A stretch of DNA of 64,000 nt from Yersinia intermedia (GTDB taxonomy: Bacteria; Pseudomonadota; Gammaproteobacteria; Enterobacterales; Enterobacteriaceae). Below, piece after piece: positions 51,391-62,527 of this stretch; the stretch's first letter is position 1; each line of letters opens with the position of its first letter. The DNA lies in assembly GCF_900635455.1 (NCBI RefSeq), contig NZ_LR134116.1, forward strand, positions 62,001 to 126,000. The letters are read 5' to 3'. A program made the translations under genes and the position numbers. The notes below the pieces were generated by a model. That model had not been told where the DNA came from. It saw only the letters and a program-made list of their open reading frames with translations, and ran no database searches.

Positions 51391-54027
51391 CTAACCTGTA
51401 TTGCGCATCCCCGCAGCAACACCGGCAATCGTCACCATCAACGCCTGCTCAACACGGGCATCTGGGTGCTCATGCTGGCGCGAACGGTGCAACAGCTCAG
51501 CTTGCAGCACGTTCAGTGGGTCGGTATACACATTACGCAATGCGATTGACTCTGCAATCCACGGCAAATCAGCCATTAAGTGATCATCGTTGGCGATAGC
51601 CAGCACCACTTTAATATCCGCTGCTAGCTGGTCGCGTAATTGCTGACCCAATGGCCACAGTGATTTATCCACCAAACGTTGGTCGTAATACTCTGCCAGC
51701 CACAAATCAGCTTTGGCGAACACCATTTCCAGCATCCCGATACGGGTAGAGAAGAATGGCCAGTCACGACACATCGTGGCTAATGCTTCTTTCTTCCCGG
51801 CATCGATCGCTTTTTGCAAACCGGCACCCGCACCCAGCCAGGCAGGTAGCATCAGGCGGTTTTGTGTCCAGGCGAAAATCCACGGAATGGCGCGCAGACT
51901 CTCCACTCCGCCGTCCGCGCGGCGTTTGGCTGGGCGTGAACCCAATGGCAATTTGCCTAATTCCAGCTCTGGCGTAGCCGCGCGGAAGTAAGGGACAAAC
52001 TCAGGGTTTTCACGCACATAGCCGCGATACATATCACAGGATGCGTCCGACAGCAGATCCATCACCTCAATCCACTCTTCCTTCGGTTCCGGTGGTGGCA
52101 GTAAATTAGCTTCCAGAATCGCACCAGCATAGAGTGCCAGGCTGCTAATAGTGACTTCCGGCAGACCGAATTTAAAGCGGATCATCTCGCCTTGTTCCGT
52201 GACGCGCAAGCCACCTTTTAAGCTACCCGGAGGCTGAGAGAGCAGGGCTGCATGTGCAGGGGCACCGCCACGTCCGATAGAACCGCCACGACCGTGGAAC
52301 AAGGTCAGGGAGATACCGGCTTTCTCGCAGGTTTTGATCAACGCATCTTGCGCCCGATATTGCGCCCAGGATGCAGCCATCACGCCAGCATCTTTTGCTG
52401 AGTCGGAATAGCCAATCATTACCATTTGCTTGCCTTGGATCAGGCCGCGATACCAGTCGATATTTAGCAACTGGGTCATTACTTCGTCGGCATTGTTCAG
52501 GTCATCAAGGGTTTCGAACAATGGCGCAACGGGCAGAGTGAATGGGCAACCCGCTTCTTTCAGCAGCAAATGCACTGCCAGCACGTCTGATGGCACTTTA
52601 GCCATGGAGATAACGTAAGCGGCGATGGAGCCTTGTGGTGCTTCAGCAATCACCCGGCACGTTTCCAGCACTTCTTGTGTATCAGCGCTCGGTTCCCATT
52701 TTAGCGGAACCAGTGGGCGCTTGGAGTTCAGTTCGCGCACCAGGAAGGCTTGTTTGTCCGCCTCAGACCAGCTTTCATAATCGCCAAGGCCCAGATAACG
52801 AGTCAGTTCAGCAATGGCATTGGTGTGGCGGGTGCTTTCCTGGCGCACATCGATACGCACCAATGGCACACCGAAGCAGCGCACACGGCGCAGGGTATCC
52901 AGCAGTTGGCCGTTAGCAATGATCTCCATACCACAGGCTTTCAGAGACTGATAACAGGCGTAAAGCGGATCCCACAGTTGGTCATTACTGACCAGCAAAT
53001 CAGTCGGCGGCAAGACACGCTCACCTTTCAAACGGCCTTCCAGATAAGCCTGAGTATTGGTCAACTGGGTACGGACGCGTTTCATTAATTCGCGGTAAGG
53101 TTCGACCACCTCTTCGCCACCGGCCAGTTCACGCAGTTCCGGGGTGCATTCCGACATCGAAAGCTCTGACACCAGCACCTGAATATCGCGCAGGAACAGG
53201 TCGGTGGCTTTCCAACGGCTGAGTAACAGCACATGGCGGGTAATTTCGGCGGTCACGTTCGGGTTACCGTCACGGTCACCGCCCATCCAAGAGGTAAAGC
53301 GGATTGGCACGGCTTCTACTGGCAAGCGGTAATCGAGCGAGTTTTGTAACTGCTCGTTAAACTCACGCAGAAATGCGGGCACACCTTCCCACAGGCTGTT
53401 TTCAACCACGGCAAAGCCCCATTTGGCTTCATCGACTGGGGAAGGGCGTATTTTACGAATTTCGTCAGTATGCCATGATTGTGCGACTAACTGGCGCAAA
53501 CGACGCATGATCTTGTTGCGTTCGTAATCGGCTAAGTCATTGTGATCCAACTGGCTCAGGCAGGTATTCACTTCCACCAGTTTATGGATCAGGGTGCGGC
53601 GGGTGATTTCGGTTGGATGAGCGGTTAACACCAACTCAATGGATAACTCATCAACCGCGCTGCGCATATCTTTCTCGCTCAGCTTTTTATCTTTTAAGCG
53701 CGTGAAAAGCTGAGCCAGCGCTTCTGGGTTACTTGCGGCTTCACCGTGTGGTGAAATACTGTGATATTGCTCTGCCGTATTCGTCAGATTGAGGAATTGG
53801 CTAAAAGCACGGGCTACTGGCAGCAGCTCGTCGTTGGACAGATTTTGCAGCGTGGTCAGCAGTTCCTGACGGCTTGCTTCATTACCAGCACGCGAAGATT
53901 TGGATAATTTACGGATGGTTTCTACTTTTTCAAGGATGTGTTCACCAAGCGCTTCTTTGATGGTGTCCCCGAGTAGCGTACCGAGCATACTGACGTTACT
54001 TCGCATTGCGGAATATTGTTCGTTCAT
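51391..54027 (-). CDS. ppc: Phosphoenolpyruvate carboxylase
   Basis: Ppc is an anaplerotic enzyme that makes oxaloacetate from PEP and bicarbonate. The 878-residue product has the catalytic His in [12 protein letters not shown] (about residue 138), [10 protein letters not shown] and the glycine loop [14 protein letters not shown]. It ends in MRNTG, the conserved C-terminus. The frame continues upstream to 54087 into an ERIC, but the ATG at 54027 ([16 protein letters not shown]) with AGGGGTC upstream matches E. coli. Confidence 0.97.
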   Translation of the reverse strand: MNEQYSAMRSNVSMLGTLLGDTIKEALGEHILEKVETIRKLSKSSRAGNEASRQELLTTLQNLSNDELLPVARAFSQFLNLTNTAEQYHSISPHGEAASNPEALAQLFTRLKDKKLSEKDMRSAVDELSIELVLTAHPTEITRRTLIHKLVEVNTCLSQLDHNDLADYERNKIMRRLRQLVAQSWHTDEIRKIRPSPVDEAKWGFAVVENSLWEGVPAFLREFNEQLQNSLDYRLPVEAVPIRFTSWMGGDRDGNPNVTAEITRHVLLLSRWKATDLFLRDIQVLVSELSMSECTPELRELAGGEEVVEPYRELMKRVRTQLTNTQAYLEGRLKGERVLPPTDLLVSNDQLWDPLYACYQSLKACGMEIIANGQLLDTLRRVRCFGVPLVRIDVRQESTRHTNAIAELTRYLGLGDYESWSEADKQAFLVRELNSKRPLVPLKWEPSADTQEVLETCRVIAEAPQGSIAAYVISMAKVPSDVLAVHLLLKEAGCPFTLPVAPLFETLDDLNNADEVMTQLLNIDWYRGLIQGKQMVMIGYSDSAKDAGVMAASWAQYRAQDALIKTCEKAGISLTLFHGRGGSIGRGGAPAHAALLSQPPGSLKGGLRVTEQGEMIRFKFGLPEVTISSLALYAGAILEANLLPPPEPKEEWIEVMDLLSDASCDMYRGYVRENPEFVPYFRAATPELELGKLPLGSRPAKRRADGGVESLRAIPWIFAWTQNRLMLPAWLGAGAGLQKAIDAGKKEALATMCRDWPFFSTRIGMLEMVFAKADLWLAEYYDQRLVDKSLWPLGQQLRDQLAADIKVVLAIANDDHLMADLPWIAESIALRNVYTDPLNVLQAELLHRSRQHEHPDARVEQALMVTIAGVAAGMRNTG

Positions 54028-54042
54028 ATGACCCCTGACCCA

Positions 54043-54240
54043 TATCCCCTTCGCCATTGACGCCGCAGGGTTGCTAGCTGCGCTCACTCACCCGAATCAC
54101 TGACTGGTGTCAGCTCATCGGGATTAATGAGCCTCAAAGAGGCTCACCCTGCGGGCTAGCATAAATGCTGTTCAAATCGGTCATCAACCGATTTGTCTTT
54201 CACTTGCTGCCTACCTGCAACGCCAATGACTTTGGGTATA
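54043..54240. repeat. ERIC element with an internal insert of about 70 bp
   Basis: Both ERIC ends (TATCCCC and TTTGGGTATA) and the core CACCCGAATCACTGACTGGT are present. After CATCGGGAT about 70 bp are inserted, containing two small hairpins (GAGCCTC/GAGGCTC and AAATCGGT/ACCGATTT). It begins 16 bp upstream of the ppc start codon on the ppc leader side. Confidence 0.85.
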
Positions 54241-54448
54241 AACTTTTATGGTTTCTTTTTGTAAATTAATTTCACCCAAAAGGCCGAGATGGACAATTCC
54301 ACTCGCCACGTTCAATTCCATACTCCAATTGACACTATTTTTAGCAAAAAAACATCAATTTTAGGGATATTGCTGAAATTTAATTACCAAGGTCAGGTTA
54401 TCAGTCTTCCTAATAGGCAAAATTGATCGCCTACCCCATAAGAGGTAA

Positions 54449-55615
54449 TTACTGCTGGCAGAAATGGTCAACCAACTGACCAATCAGCTCGCGGGTTGGC
54501 TCGATAAAGGCCACATCGATAAATTCATCTGGCTGATGGGCCTGATCGATCGAGCCGGGTCCCAGCACCAAGGTTGGGCACACTTGCTGGATAAACGGCG
54601 CTTCGGTGCAGTAGTTCACCACCGCAGTACGCTCACCCAATAATTTCTCGATAACCCCTACCATATGGTGATCGGTTGGGCATTCATAGCCTGGGATCGG
54701 CGGATGCAGTTCGTCAATGCTCAAACGGCCCGGCCAGCGTTGACTTACCGGAGCCAGCGCTTCGGTCATCAACCCGTTCAGATCACTTAATGTCAGGCCT
54801 GGCAACGGGCGGATATCCATATGCAATTCACAGCAAGCACAGATACGGTTTGCCGCATCACCGCCGTTAATATGACCAAAATTCATGGTGGGATACGGAA
54901 TGGTAAACGCCGGATTGTGATAACGCTCTTGCAACCTGGTGCGCAGCTTCATCAATTCAGTGATAGATTCATGCATTAAATCAATGGCATTAACCCCACG
55001 AGCTGGATCGCTAGAGTGCCCGGACTGGCCGGTAATACGAATAGCATTGGAAATATGCCCTTTGTGCGCCCGCACCGGTTGCAGCGAGGTTGGCTCACCG
55101 ATAATGGCAAAGTCTGGGCGCAACTGGCTGGAGGCGGCAAAATAGCGCGCGCCCGCCATGGTAGTTTCTTCATCGGCGGTCGCCAGAATATACAGTGGCT
55201 TGCTCAGTTTGCTGGCATCGATATCGCGCACCGCATCCAGAATAAAAGCAAAAAAGCCTTTCATGTCGGCGGTACCTAAACCATACAACTTATTGTCATG
55301 TTCGGTCAGGGTGAACGGGTCACGGGTCCAACGCCCTTCATCAAAAGGCACCGTATCGGTATGGCCCGCCAGCAATAATCCACCATTGCCTTTTCCGATG
55401 TTTTTTTCACCAATAGAGGCAAGCAGATTAAATTTGTGGCGTGTATCGGGCACGGGTTGGATCTCGACGCGAAAACCCAAGTCTACAAACCATCCGGCCA
55501 ACAAGTTGATTAACGCCTCATTACTTTGATCGAGAGCGCTATCGGTTGCGCTGATCGATGGCGTCGCGATTAACGCCCGATACAGCTCAATAAATGGAGG
55601 TAATTTCATCTTCAC
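54449..55615 (-). CDS. argE: Acetylornithine deacetylase
   Basis: ArgE hydrolyses N-acetylornithine to ornithine. The 388-residue M20 metallopeptidase has [16 protein letters not shown] (metal His/Asp), [23 protein letters not shown] (catalytic Glu pair) and IIGEPTS. The C-terminal [15 protein letters not shown] carries the last metal His. Two near-adjacent ATGs (55615 and 55609) exist, and the first matches E. coli's MKNKLPPF start. It is divergent from argCBH across tandem ARG boxes. Confidence 0.97.
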   Translation of the reverse strand: MKMKLPPFIELYRALIATPSISATDSALDQSNEALINLLAGWFVDLGFRVEIQPVPDTRHKFNLLASIGEKNIGKGNGGLLLAGHTDTVPFDEGRWTRDPFTLTEHDNKLYGLGTADMKGFFAFILDAVRDIDASKLSKPLYILATADEETTMAGARYFAASSQLRPDFAIIGEPTSLQPVRAHKGHISNAIRITGQSGHSSDPARGVNAIDLMHESITELMKLRTRLQERYHNPAFTIPYPTMNFGHINGGDAANRICACCELHMDIRPLPGLTLSDLNGLMTEALAPVSQRWPGRLSIDELHPPIPGYECPTDHHMVGVIEKLLGERTAVVNYCTEAPFIQQVCPTLVLGPGSIDQAHQPDEFIDVAFIEPTRELIGQLVDHFCQQ

Positions 55616-55640
55616 TGTTGACAGCCTTTGGTTAGGATAG

Positions 55641-55679
55641 TATCAATATTCATGCAGTAATTATGAATAAAAATACATT
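55641..55679. promoter_or_regulatory. Tandem ARG boxes between argE and argC
   Basis: TATGAATAAAAATACATT (55662-55679) matches the ArgR consensus TNTGAATWWWWATTCANW with one mismatch. TATCAATATTCATGCAGT (55641-55658) matches with three. The boxes are separated by 3 bp, the spacing used by the ArgR hexamer, and would control both argE and argCBH. Confidence 0.9.
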
Positions 55680-55822
55680 AAGCTTGAGCGTAAGGGAACC
55701 GAAAAACACCCTTAAATTTACGAAAATGTCAACGCTCAATCACGAGGGGAACAGCAAAACCTTGCTGAAAACCCAAATACCGGTTTTGACTACTTATGTC
55801 TTTATACCGAATTACATTTTTG

Positions 55823-55898
55823 TACCCAAAGGACTTGGCGTTGCAGGTAGGCAGCAAGTGAGTAATGAGCACTGCTGCAACGTCAAGTACGAAGGGTA
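55823..55898. repeat. Compact ERIC hairpin in the argCBH leader
   Basis: This 76-bp ERIC derivative keeps both ends (TACCC / GGGTA) and the arms CTTGGCGTTGCAG / CTGCAACGTCAAG but lacks the usual 127-bp core. It would fold into a nearly perfect long hairpin ending 15 nt before the argC start codon. Confidence 0.8.
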
Positions 55899-55913
55899 AG
55901 GTGAACTGAACCC

Positions 55914-56936
55914 ATGTTGAATACGCTAATTGTTGGTGCCAGTGGTTATGCCGGAGCCGAGCTTACGGCTTACCTGAGTCGTCACCCACATATGAACATA
56001 ACCGGTTTAACGGTTTCAGCGCAAAGTGCAGATGCAGGAAAATTACTTTCTGACCTGCATCCGCAGCTAAAAGGCATTATTGATCTCCCGCTGCAACCCT
56101 TGGTGGATGTGGCTCAGGCGGCAAAAGGGGTTGATGTTGTGTTCCTCGCTACCGCCCATGAGGTCAGTCATGATTTAGCGCCACAATTTTTAGCTGCCGG
56201 TTGTGTCGTATTCGATCTCTCCGGTGCGTTTCGGGTGAAAGATGCGGCGTTTTACCGCCAGTATTATGGTTTTGAACATAAACATCCCGACTGGCTGGAT
56301 AAAGCCGTTTATGGGCTAGCTGAATGGCAGGCAGAAGAGATTAAGCAGGCACAGTTGATCGCCGTTCCTGGCTGCTATCCAACCGCATCACAATTAGCGC
56401 TTAAGCCGTTGGTTGATAATAAATTATTGAATGAAGCACAGTGGCCGGTGATTAATGCAGTCAGTGGCGTCAGCGGCGCAGGGCGTAAGGCCAGTATCGG
56501 CAACAGTTTCTGTGAAGTCAGTTTGCAGCCATACGGCTTGTTCAATCATCGTCATCACCCAGAAATTGTAGCTCACCTTGGCACACCCGTTATTTTTACC
56601 CCCCACTTGGGTAATTTCGCCCGCGGTATTCTGGCGACCATTACCTGCCGCCTGAACGCGGGTGTGACGGCGCAAGATATTGCTGACGCGTATCACCATG
56701 CTTATCAGGATAAACCGCTGGTGCGGTTGTATCAGCACGGTGTTCCCGCGTTGAAAGCGGTGGTTGGTTTGCCTTTCTGCGATATCGGTTTCTCAGTGCA
56801 AGGCGAACATTTAATTATTGTCGCCACTGAAGATAACCTACTAAAAGGTGCGGCAGCTCAGGCTGTGCAATGCATGAATATACGTTTTGGTTTTACAGAA
56901 ACCGAGTCTCTGTTGTGGGGCAAGGTAAGTCACTAG
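55914..56936 (+). CDS. argC: N-acetyl-gamma-glutamyl-phosphate reductase
   Basis: ArgC reduces N-acetylglutamyl phosphate to the semialdehyde with NADPH in arginine synthesis. The 340-residue protein has the nucleotide loop [10 protein letters not shown] (8-17), catalytic C154 in VPGCYPTAS and the HHPEI / [13 protein letters not shown] segments of the family. It is the first gene of argCBH. The ribosome site (AAGGT) lies right after the ERIC hairpin. Confidence 0.97.
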   Translation: MLNTLIVGASGYAGAELTAYLSRHPHMNITGLTVSAQSADAGKLLSDLHPQLKGIIDLPLQPLVDVAQAAKGVDVVFLATAHEVSHDLAPQFLAAGCVVFDLSGAFRVKDAAFYRQYYGFEHKHPDWLDKAVYGLAEWQAEEIKQAQLIAVPGCYPTASQLALKPLVDNKLLNEAQWPVINAVSGVSGAGRKASIGNSFCEVSLQPYGLFNHRHHPEIVAHLGTPVIFTPHLGNFARGILATITCRLNAGVTAQDIADAYHHAYQDKPLVRLYQHGVPALKAVVGLPFCDIGFSVQGEHLIIVATEDNLLKGAAAQAVQCMNIRFGFTETESLLWGKVSH

Positions 56937-57025
56937 CCGAAATAACTGGTTGCGGTCATACGAACCAATTGCGTTCATGCCCGCAGACCTATGAATTTTT
57001 ACCCGATTAAATAAGGCGCAAAAAA

Positions 57026-57799
57026 ATGAATCCGTTAGTCATTAAATTAGGTGGCGTATTGCTCGACAGCGAAGAAGCGCTGGAACGCCTGTTTACTGCA
57101 TTGGTGACTTATCGCGAGAAGCATGAGCGCCCGCTAGTGATTATGCACGGTGGCGGTTGTCTGGTTGACGATCTGATGAAAAAACTCGCTTTGCCGGTAG
57201 TGAAGAAAAACGGCTTGCGTGTCACCCCTGCTGACCAGATTGATATTATTACCGGCGCACTGGCAGGCACCGCTAACAAAACCCTGCTGGCTTGGGCGGT
57301 AAAACATAACATTAATGCTGTTGGCTTGTGTTTGGGCGATGGCGGAACCGTATCGGTAACGCTACTGGATGCCGAATTGGGGCATGTGGGTAACGCTCAA
57401 CCGGGTTCACCTGCGTTAGTGCAAACCTTGCTGGCTGCGGATTACATGCCCATTATCAGTTCCATTGGTATTACTGCCGACGGCCAACTGATGAATGTGA
57501 ATGCCGATCAGGCGGCCACCGCGTTAGCCGCCACCCTTGGGGCTGATTTGATTTTACTGTCTGATGTTAGCGGTATTCTGGATGGCAAAGGCCAACGGAT
57601 TGCTGAAATGACGGCGCAAAAGGCCGAGCAACTCATTGCTCAGGGCATCATTACCGATGGTATGGTAGTTAAAGTGAATGCAGCGCTGGATGCAGCACGC
57701 TCATTAGGCCGCCCGGTAGATATTGCCAGTTGGCGTCATGCGGATCAGTTACCGGCACTGTTTAATGGTGAGCCAATTGGCACGCGTATTCTGGCCTAA
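57026..57799 (+). CDS. argB: Acetylglutamate kinase
   Basis: ArgB phosphorylates N-acetylglutamate, the second step of arginine synthesis. The 257-residue amino-acid-kinase protein has [15 protein letters not shown] (catalytic K8 region), [29 protein letters not shown] and the C-terminal [10 protein letters not shown]. It lacks the N-terminal arginine-feedback helix, as in enterobacteria. It lies 89 nt after argC. An ERIC begins right at its stop codon. Confidence 0.97.
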   Translation: MNPLVIKLGGVLLDSEEALERLFTALVTYREKHERPLVIMHGGGCLVDDLMKKLALPVVKKNGLRVTPADQIDIITGALAGTANKTLLAWAVKHNINAVGLCLGDGGTVSVTLLDAELGHVGNAQPGSPALVQTLLAADYMPIISSIGITADGQLMNVNADQAATALAATLGADLILLSDVSGILDGKGQRIAEMTAQKAEQLIAQGIITDGMVVKVNAALDAARSLGRPVDIASWRHADQLPALFNGEPIGTRILA

Positions 57800-57925
57800 A
57801 TACCCTTCTTATTTGAAGTTGCAGCGGTGTTAGCGGCTCTTACTCACCCGAATCACTGGCTTGAGTCAGCTCAACGGGATTTGTGCGTTTGCTGCCTTGC
57901 TGCCACTCCAACTACTTTGGGTATA
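57799..57925. repeat. ERIC element inside the argCBH operon
   Basis: This approximately 127-bp element has ATACCC and GGGTAT ends and the centre CACCCGAATCACTGGCTTGA. It fills nearly the whole argB-argH gap (163 bp), so it is transcribed in the middle of the operon mRNA. Confidence 0.9.
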
Positions 57926-57962
57926 TTATGAGTTTTTATTCTGAAACTAGGGAAGAAAGATT

Positions 57963-59336
57963 ATGGCATTGTGGGGCGGGCGGTTTAGTCAGGCGGCAGA
58001 TCAGCGTTTCAAGCAATTCAACGATTCACTGCGGTTTGATTACCGGCTAGCGGAGCAGGATATTACCGGTTCTGTTGCCTGGTCAAAAGCACTGGTGACG
58101 GTTGGGGTATTAACGGCTACCGAACAGCAACAACTGGAGCAGGCACTTGATGCATTGCTGGCAGAAGTGCAGGCTGATCCACAGGCTATTTTGCACAGTG
58201 ATGCCGAAGATATTCACAGTTGGGTTGAAACCAAACTGATTGATAAAGTGGGTGATTTAGGCAAAAAACTGCATACCGGCCGTAGCCGTAATGATCAGGT
58301 AGCGACCGATCTGAAATTGTGGTGCAAGTTCCAGATCACTGAATTACAAACTGCGGTGAAGCAGTTGCAGCAGGCGTTGGTTGCCACAGCCGAAGCGAAT
58401 CAGGATGCGGTGATGCCGGGTTATACCCACTTGCAACGTGCGCAACCAGTGACTTTTGCTCACTGGTGCCTGGCATATGCAGAAATGCTGTCTCGTGACC
58501 AAAGCCGCCTGCAAGATACCCTGACGCGCTTGGATGTTAGCCCGTTAGGCAGTGGCGCATTGGCAGGTACTGCCTATGCCATCGATCGCGAACAACTGGC
58601 TGGCTGGTTAGGCTTTGCCTCTGCCACTCGCAACAGCCTCGACAGTGTTTCAGACCGCGACCACGTCTTAGAACTACTGTCTGATGCCAGCATCGGCATG
58701 GTGCATTTATCTCGTTTTGCTGAGGATCTGATCTTCTTCAATAGCGGCGAAGCGGCTTTCGTTGATTTATCCGATCGCGTGACCTCCGGTTCTTCGCTGA
58801 TGCCACAGAAGAAAAACCCAGATGCGTTGGAATTAATTCGCGGTAAATGTGGCCGGGTACAGGGTGCATTGACCGGAATGATGATGACGCTGAAAGGCTT
58901 GCCTCTTGCCTATAACAAAGACATGCAGGAAGACAAAGAAGGGCTGTTTGATGCGCTGGATACCTGGCTCGACTGCCTGCATATGGCGGCACTGGTGTTA
59001 GACGGTATTCAGGTAAAACGCCCACGTTGTAAAGAGGCGGCAGAACAGGGTTACGCTAACGCCACTGAGCTGGCTGATTATCTGGTCGCCAAAGGCGTAC
59101 CCTTCCGTGAAGCGCACCATATTGTTGGTGAAGCCGTCGTTGAAGCTATTCGTCAGGGCAAAGCGCTGGAAGCATTATCACTGCTTGATTTGCAGAAGTT
59201 CAGCGCGGTGATTGGCGATGATGTCTATCCTATTCTGGCATTGCAATCTTGCCTGGATAAACGTGTTGCTAAAGGTGGCGTTTCGCCACAGCAGGTGGCT
59301 TCTGCTATTGCAGAAGCGAAAGCACGCCTAATTTAA
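57963..59336 (+). CDS. argH: Argininosuccinate lyase
   Basis: ArgH releases arginine and fumarate from argininosuccinate in the last step of the pathway. The 457-residue fumarase-superfamily tetramer has [25 protein letters not shown] (catalytic His) and the signature [16 protein letters not shown] (about 275-290, catalytic Ser). GGAAGAAAG precedes the ATG. It is the last gene of argCBH and is followed by a terminator. Confidence 0.97.
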   Translation: MALWGGRFSQAADQRFKQFNDSLRFDYRLAEQDITGSVAWSKALVTVGVLTATEQQQLEQALDALLAEVQADPQAILHSDAEDIHSWVETKLIDKVGDLGKKLHTGRSRNDQVATDLKLWCKFQITELQTAVKQLQQALVATAEANQDAVMPGYTHLQRAQPVTFAHWCLAYAEMLSRDQSRLQDTLTRLDVSPLGSGALAGTAYAIDREQLAGWLGFASATRNSLDSVSDRDHVLELLSDASIGMVHLSRFAEDLIFFNSGEAAFVDLSDRVTSGSSLMPQKKNPDALELIRGKCGRVQGALTGMMMTLKGLPLAYNKDMQEDKEGLFDALDTWLDCLHMAALVLDGIQVKRPRCKEAAEQGYANATELADYLVAKGVPFREAHHIVGEAVVEAIRQGKALEALSLLDLQKFSAVIGDDVYPILALQSCLDKRVAKGGVSPQQVASAIAEAKARLI

Positions 59337-59359
59337 TTAGTTAGCTATTAATATTGATA

Positions 59360-59391
59360 ATGGGCCGCTTTATAGTGGCCCATTTTACATT
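59360..59391 (+). terminator. argCBH terminator
   Basis: ATGGGCCGC / GTGGCCCAT forms a stem around a TTTATA loop, followed by TTTTAC, 23 nt after argH. Confidence 0.85.
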
Positions 59392-59555
59392 TAAAAGTAT
59401 TAGAAATAAATTTCATGTTGCTTTTCATACTGTTTTATTTTAATTAGCGTTACACCAATAATTATTTTTACTTATTTTACGCATACGATAAAGCCAATAT
59501 TTTCAGCCTAATAAGATTTTAATTTTAATATTCAGTTGAGTTTATACCTCTTAAT

Positions 59556-59574
59556 GATTATAATAATCATTATC
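59556..59574. promoter_or_regulatory. Fur box upstream of hasR
   Basis: GATTATAATAATCATTATC matches 17 of 19 positions of the Fur consensus GATAATGATAATCATTATC. It lies about 320 bp before the hasR start, so the transcript would have a long AT-rich leader. The rest of the 557-bp argH-hasR gap shows no gene. Confidence 0.88.
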
Positions 59575-59893
59575 AACCAGTGGCGTTGTAGTGAAACCTC
59601 TACTAAGATTAAAAATAGAGACATATAATTCAAAATAGCCGAAAACCTATTTTATTCCTGCATTACCTGATCCATTAATAAAGTGGCTGGGCTGCTATTA
59701 GATTTAATTCTTTATGATTTTTCTATTTTGAAAAAGGTAAGTCATATCGTTAATGGATAATGACTTTTCTTTGTTCAAGCCTCTCTGGTTGCCCGGCATT
59801 AGCTTTATTGCTGGTCATTATTACGTCTGCTATTCAATAACTAAATAGTTAACAGGTTAATTATATTCATATCGTAAGGATGAGATCTAATAA

Positions 59894-62386
59894 ATGGACA
59901 ATATAGTGAGAGATAAAAGAAAAATAATAACCTCAATGAATAAAATTGCCCTTGGTATATTTATAGCTCTGGCAACAGCGCAAGGCTATTCTGGCAAAGT
60001 TCGTGCGGAGGCAACGGTAACCCCTTCGGCTGAAAATGATATGGTATTGGATAAACTAAAAATAGAAGGTGTAAATAATTCCCAGGACGGTGACTGGGTA
60101 TATGATGAGTTGCACTCCGTCAGTGAAATCTCCCGCGAACAACTGGATAATCGCCCTGCCCGCCATGCGGCAGATATATTGGAACAAACTCCCGGTGTCT
60201 ATTCCAGCGTCAGCCAGCAAGACCCCGCGCTTTCCGTGAATATCCGTGGCATCCAAGACTACGGCCGCGTCAATATGAATATTGACGGCATGCGGCAAAA
60301 CTTTATGAAAAGTGGCCATGGTCAGCGCCATGGTGTGATGTATATCGATCCAGAAATATTGAGTAGTGTTGTGATTGAAAAGGGGGCCACCAGCGGTATG
60401 GGTGGTGCTGGCGTCATTGGTGGGGTTGCCACCTTTAATACGGTCAATGCCAGTGATTTCCTCGAACCGGGCAAAGAACTGGGGGGGCAAATACGTGCCA
60501 TGACCGGTGATAACGGCACTCAGTTTATTGGTGGTGGTATTCTGGCGCTGGGTAATGAATATGGTGATCTATTAATTGCTGCCAGTGAGCGCAATCTAAA
60601 AGATTATTGGCCCGGCAATAAAGGGGATATTGGTGCTCTTCGTTTTGGCAGAGAAGCCGCCCCACTTTTAGGCAGAGAAATTACAAATAACAAAGTTGAA
60701 TTTGCCAACTATAAAATGAGCTCACAGCTCGCTAAACTGGGCTGGAATCTGCCCGCCGACCAACGGCTGGTACTCAGCTATTTGCAAACGCAAATAAATA
60801 GCCCCAATGCCAGTATGTTAACGCAGATTGTCGATAAGTCAGATCCCTACCGTAGAGATAGAATGGGCTGGAAAAAGAGCAGCGTAAGTGATGTGCTGAA
60901 CCGTAATATAGGGTTGGATTATAGCCTCAAGCCTGAACATATTGCCTGGCTGGATGTGGCGACTAAAATCTATTACGTTGATACCAATGATGAAACCGAT
61001 ACCCTGTGTTCTGATGCCGTTTTTTGTAAAAAGTTTTGGACTCAAACCCGTTTGAACACCCGTGGTTTACAACTGCAAAATACCAATTACTTTACCTTCG
61101 CCGACCACCATCAATTACAAGTCAAATATGGCCTCGAGTGGTTTAGTGACCGCTCCACCGGCAACTCAACTCAAGAAACAATGCTGGGTGTCACCCCACC
61201 CGGCAAGCGCACCATGACCAGCACCTTTGCCCAGTTGAATTACGAACATGCAGACTGGCTGCGGCTGGAAGGTGGCCTGCGTTATGATCAATTTCGCTTA
61301 AAGGGTAATACCTGGATGCAGAGCAAATCTTTCCTTGGCAACTATTCCCGTGAAAACCCATGCAACACAAAGATACATGAGCAACATCTCGCTGAAAACA
61401 GGCGGTGCTCCTATAATCACACGGTCAAAATGACCTGGGATGTGGATCGCCGTGAACAACAGCTTTCACCCACCTTGGCTATCGGTATCAAACCTGGTGT
61501 GCAGTGGCTGGAGTTTTTTGGTAATTACGGCAAATCCTGGCGGCCACCGGCGATTACCGAAGTGCTGGCGACCGGCAGTGCACATGGTCACGGCTGGATT
61601 TTGCCCAATCCGTTCCTGGCCGCAGAGCATTCTAAAGCCTGGGAAGCGGGCATTAATATTCAACACAGTAATCTGTTTAGTGAACAAGACCGCCTGGTGG
61701 CCAAAATGGCCTACTTTGATACCCGCGTCAGCAATTATATTAATCTTGAATTATCCAAGACCAAACCACTACTAGGTTCCGGTTCCTTTGCAAATGCTAC
61801 CTACATTAATAATTTATTGGCAGCCCGTTTTCGTGGTCTGGAATATCAATTAAGCTATGACATGGGTTTTTTTTATACCAGTTTAAATTATACCAGAATG
61901 ATTGGTGTTAATAACTTTTGTTCTAAAAGGGCTTGGTTAGGTGGAGCGCAAACCTTTACATCTAATAAGGATGGTATTTATCCTCTCGAAAATGATAAAA
62001 CAAACAATATGATTGATTGCTTGGCGGGGAATAACTTATTTGGTTCTTCTGCTTATTTGCCCGGTGATCGTGGCAGTTTAACTTTAGGTGGAAGATTATT
62101 TGATAAAAAGCTGGATCTCGGCACCATTATTCGCTATAACAAAGGACATCAAGACGCATCGGTTGTTAATAGCTACGGCCACGCTAATACCGCTTATGTT
62201 GCGGATTGGCCGAAATATACCTTATTTGATCTTTATGCTAGTTATAAGGTAACTAATAATTTAACTTTGCGTAGTACAATAGAAAATATAACTAATCGCG
62301 CTTATATAGTCAGTTATGGTGATTCACTTTCTTTTGCGCCAAATCGTGGTCGAACTATTCAGGGCGGTTTTGAATATAAATTTTAG
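59894..62386 (+). CDS. hasR: TonB-dependent hemophore/heme receptor HasR
   Basis: HasR is the outer-membrane receptor that takes heme from HasA and transports it using TonB energy. The 830-residue protein has a signal peptide (M15 onward, MNKIALGIFIALATAQGYSG), then a plug domain with VSEISREQLDNRPARHAADI and NIRGIQDYGRVNMNIDGMRQ. A 22-strand-type barrel follows, with the TonB-receptor NPFLAAEHSKAWEAGI block. It ends in GGFEYKF with the terminal Phe of outer-membrane proteins. AAGGATGAG lies 13 nt before the ATG, rather far. Fur repression is expected. Confidence 0.94.
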   Translation: MDNIVRDKRKIITSMNKIALGIFIALATAQGYSGKVRAEATVTPSAENDMVLDKLKIEGVNNSQDGDWVYDELHSVSEISREQLDNRPARHAADILEQTPGVYSSVSQQDPALSVNIRGIQDYGRVNMNIDGMRQNFMKSGHGQRHGVMYIDPEILSSVVIEKGATSGMGGAGVIGGVATFNTVNASDFLEPGKELGGQIRAMTGDNGTQFIGGGILALGNEYGDLLIAASERNLKDYWPGNKGDIGALRFGREAAPLLGREITNNKVEFANYKMSSQLAKLGWNLPADQRLVLSYLQTQINSPNASMLTQIVDKSDPYRRDRMGWKKSSVSDVLNRNIGLDYSLKPEHIAWLDVATKIYYVDTNDETDTLCSDAVFCKKFWTQTRLNTRGLQLQNTNYFTFADHHQLQVKYGLEWFSDRSTGNSTQETMLGVTPPGKRTMTSTFAQLNYEHADWLRLEGGLRYDQFRLKGNTWMQSKSFLGNYSRENPCNTKIHEQHLAENRRCSYNHTVKMTWDVDRREQQLSPTLAIGIKPGVQWLEFFGNYGKSWRPPAITEVLATGSAHGHGWILPNPFLAAEHSKAWEAGINIQHSNLFSEQDRLVAKMAYFDTRVSNYINLELSKTKPLLGSGSFANATYINNLLAARFRGLEYQLSYDMGFFYTSLNYTRMIGVNNFCSKRAWLGGAQTFTSNKDGIYPLENDKTNNMIDCLAGNNLFGSSAYLPGDRGSLTLGGRLFDKKLDLGTIIRYNKGHQDASVVNSYGHANTAYVADWPKYTLFDLYASYKVTNNLTLRSTIENITNRAYIVSYGDSLSFAPNRGRTIQGGFEYKF

Positions 62387-62527
62387 TTATCAATGTTAAA
62401 TATGAAACCTTAAATAAACATACTAAATATGAATTTAAAATCTTCAGATGGAATAATAACTTCGTCTGTAGTCACACTGACTCAGTGATGAGTCATATAA
62501 TGGTTGTTAACAATAAGGAAATTTATC

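Noticed and set aside
54028..54087. N-terminal extension of ppc
   Set aside because: It runs into the ERIC element, and the ATG at 54027 has a good ribosome site and matches E. coli.
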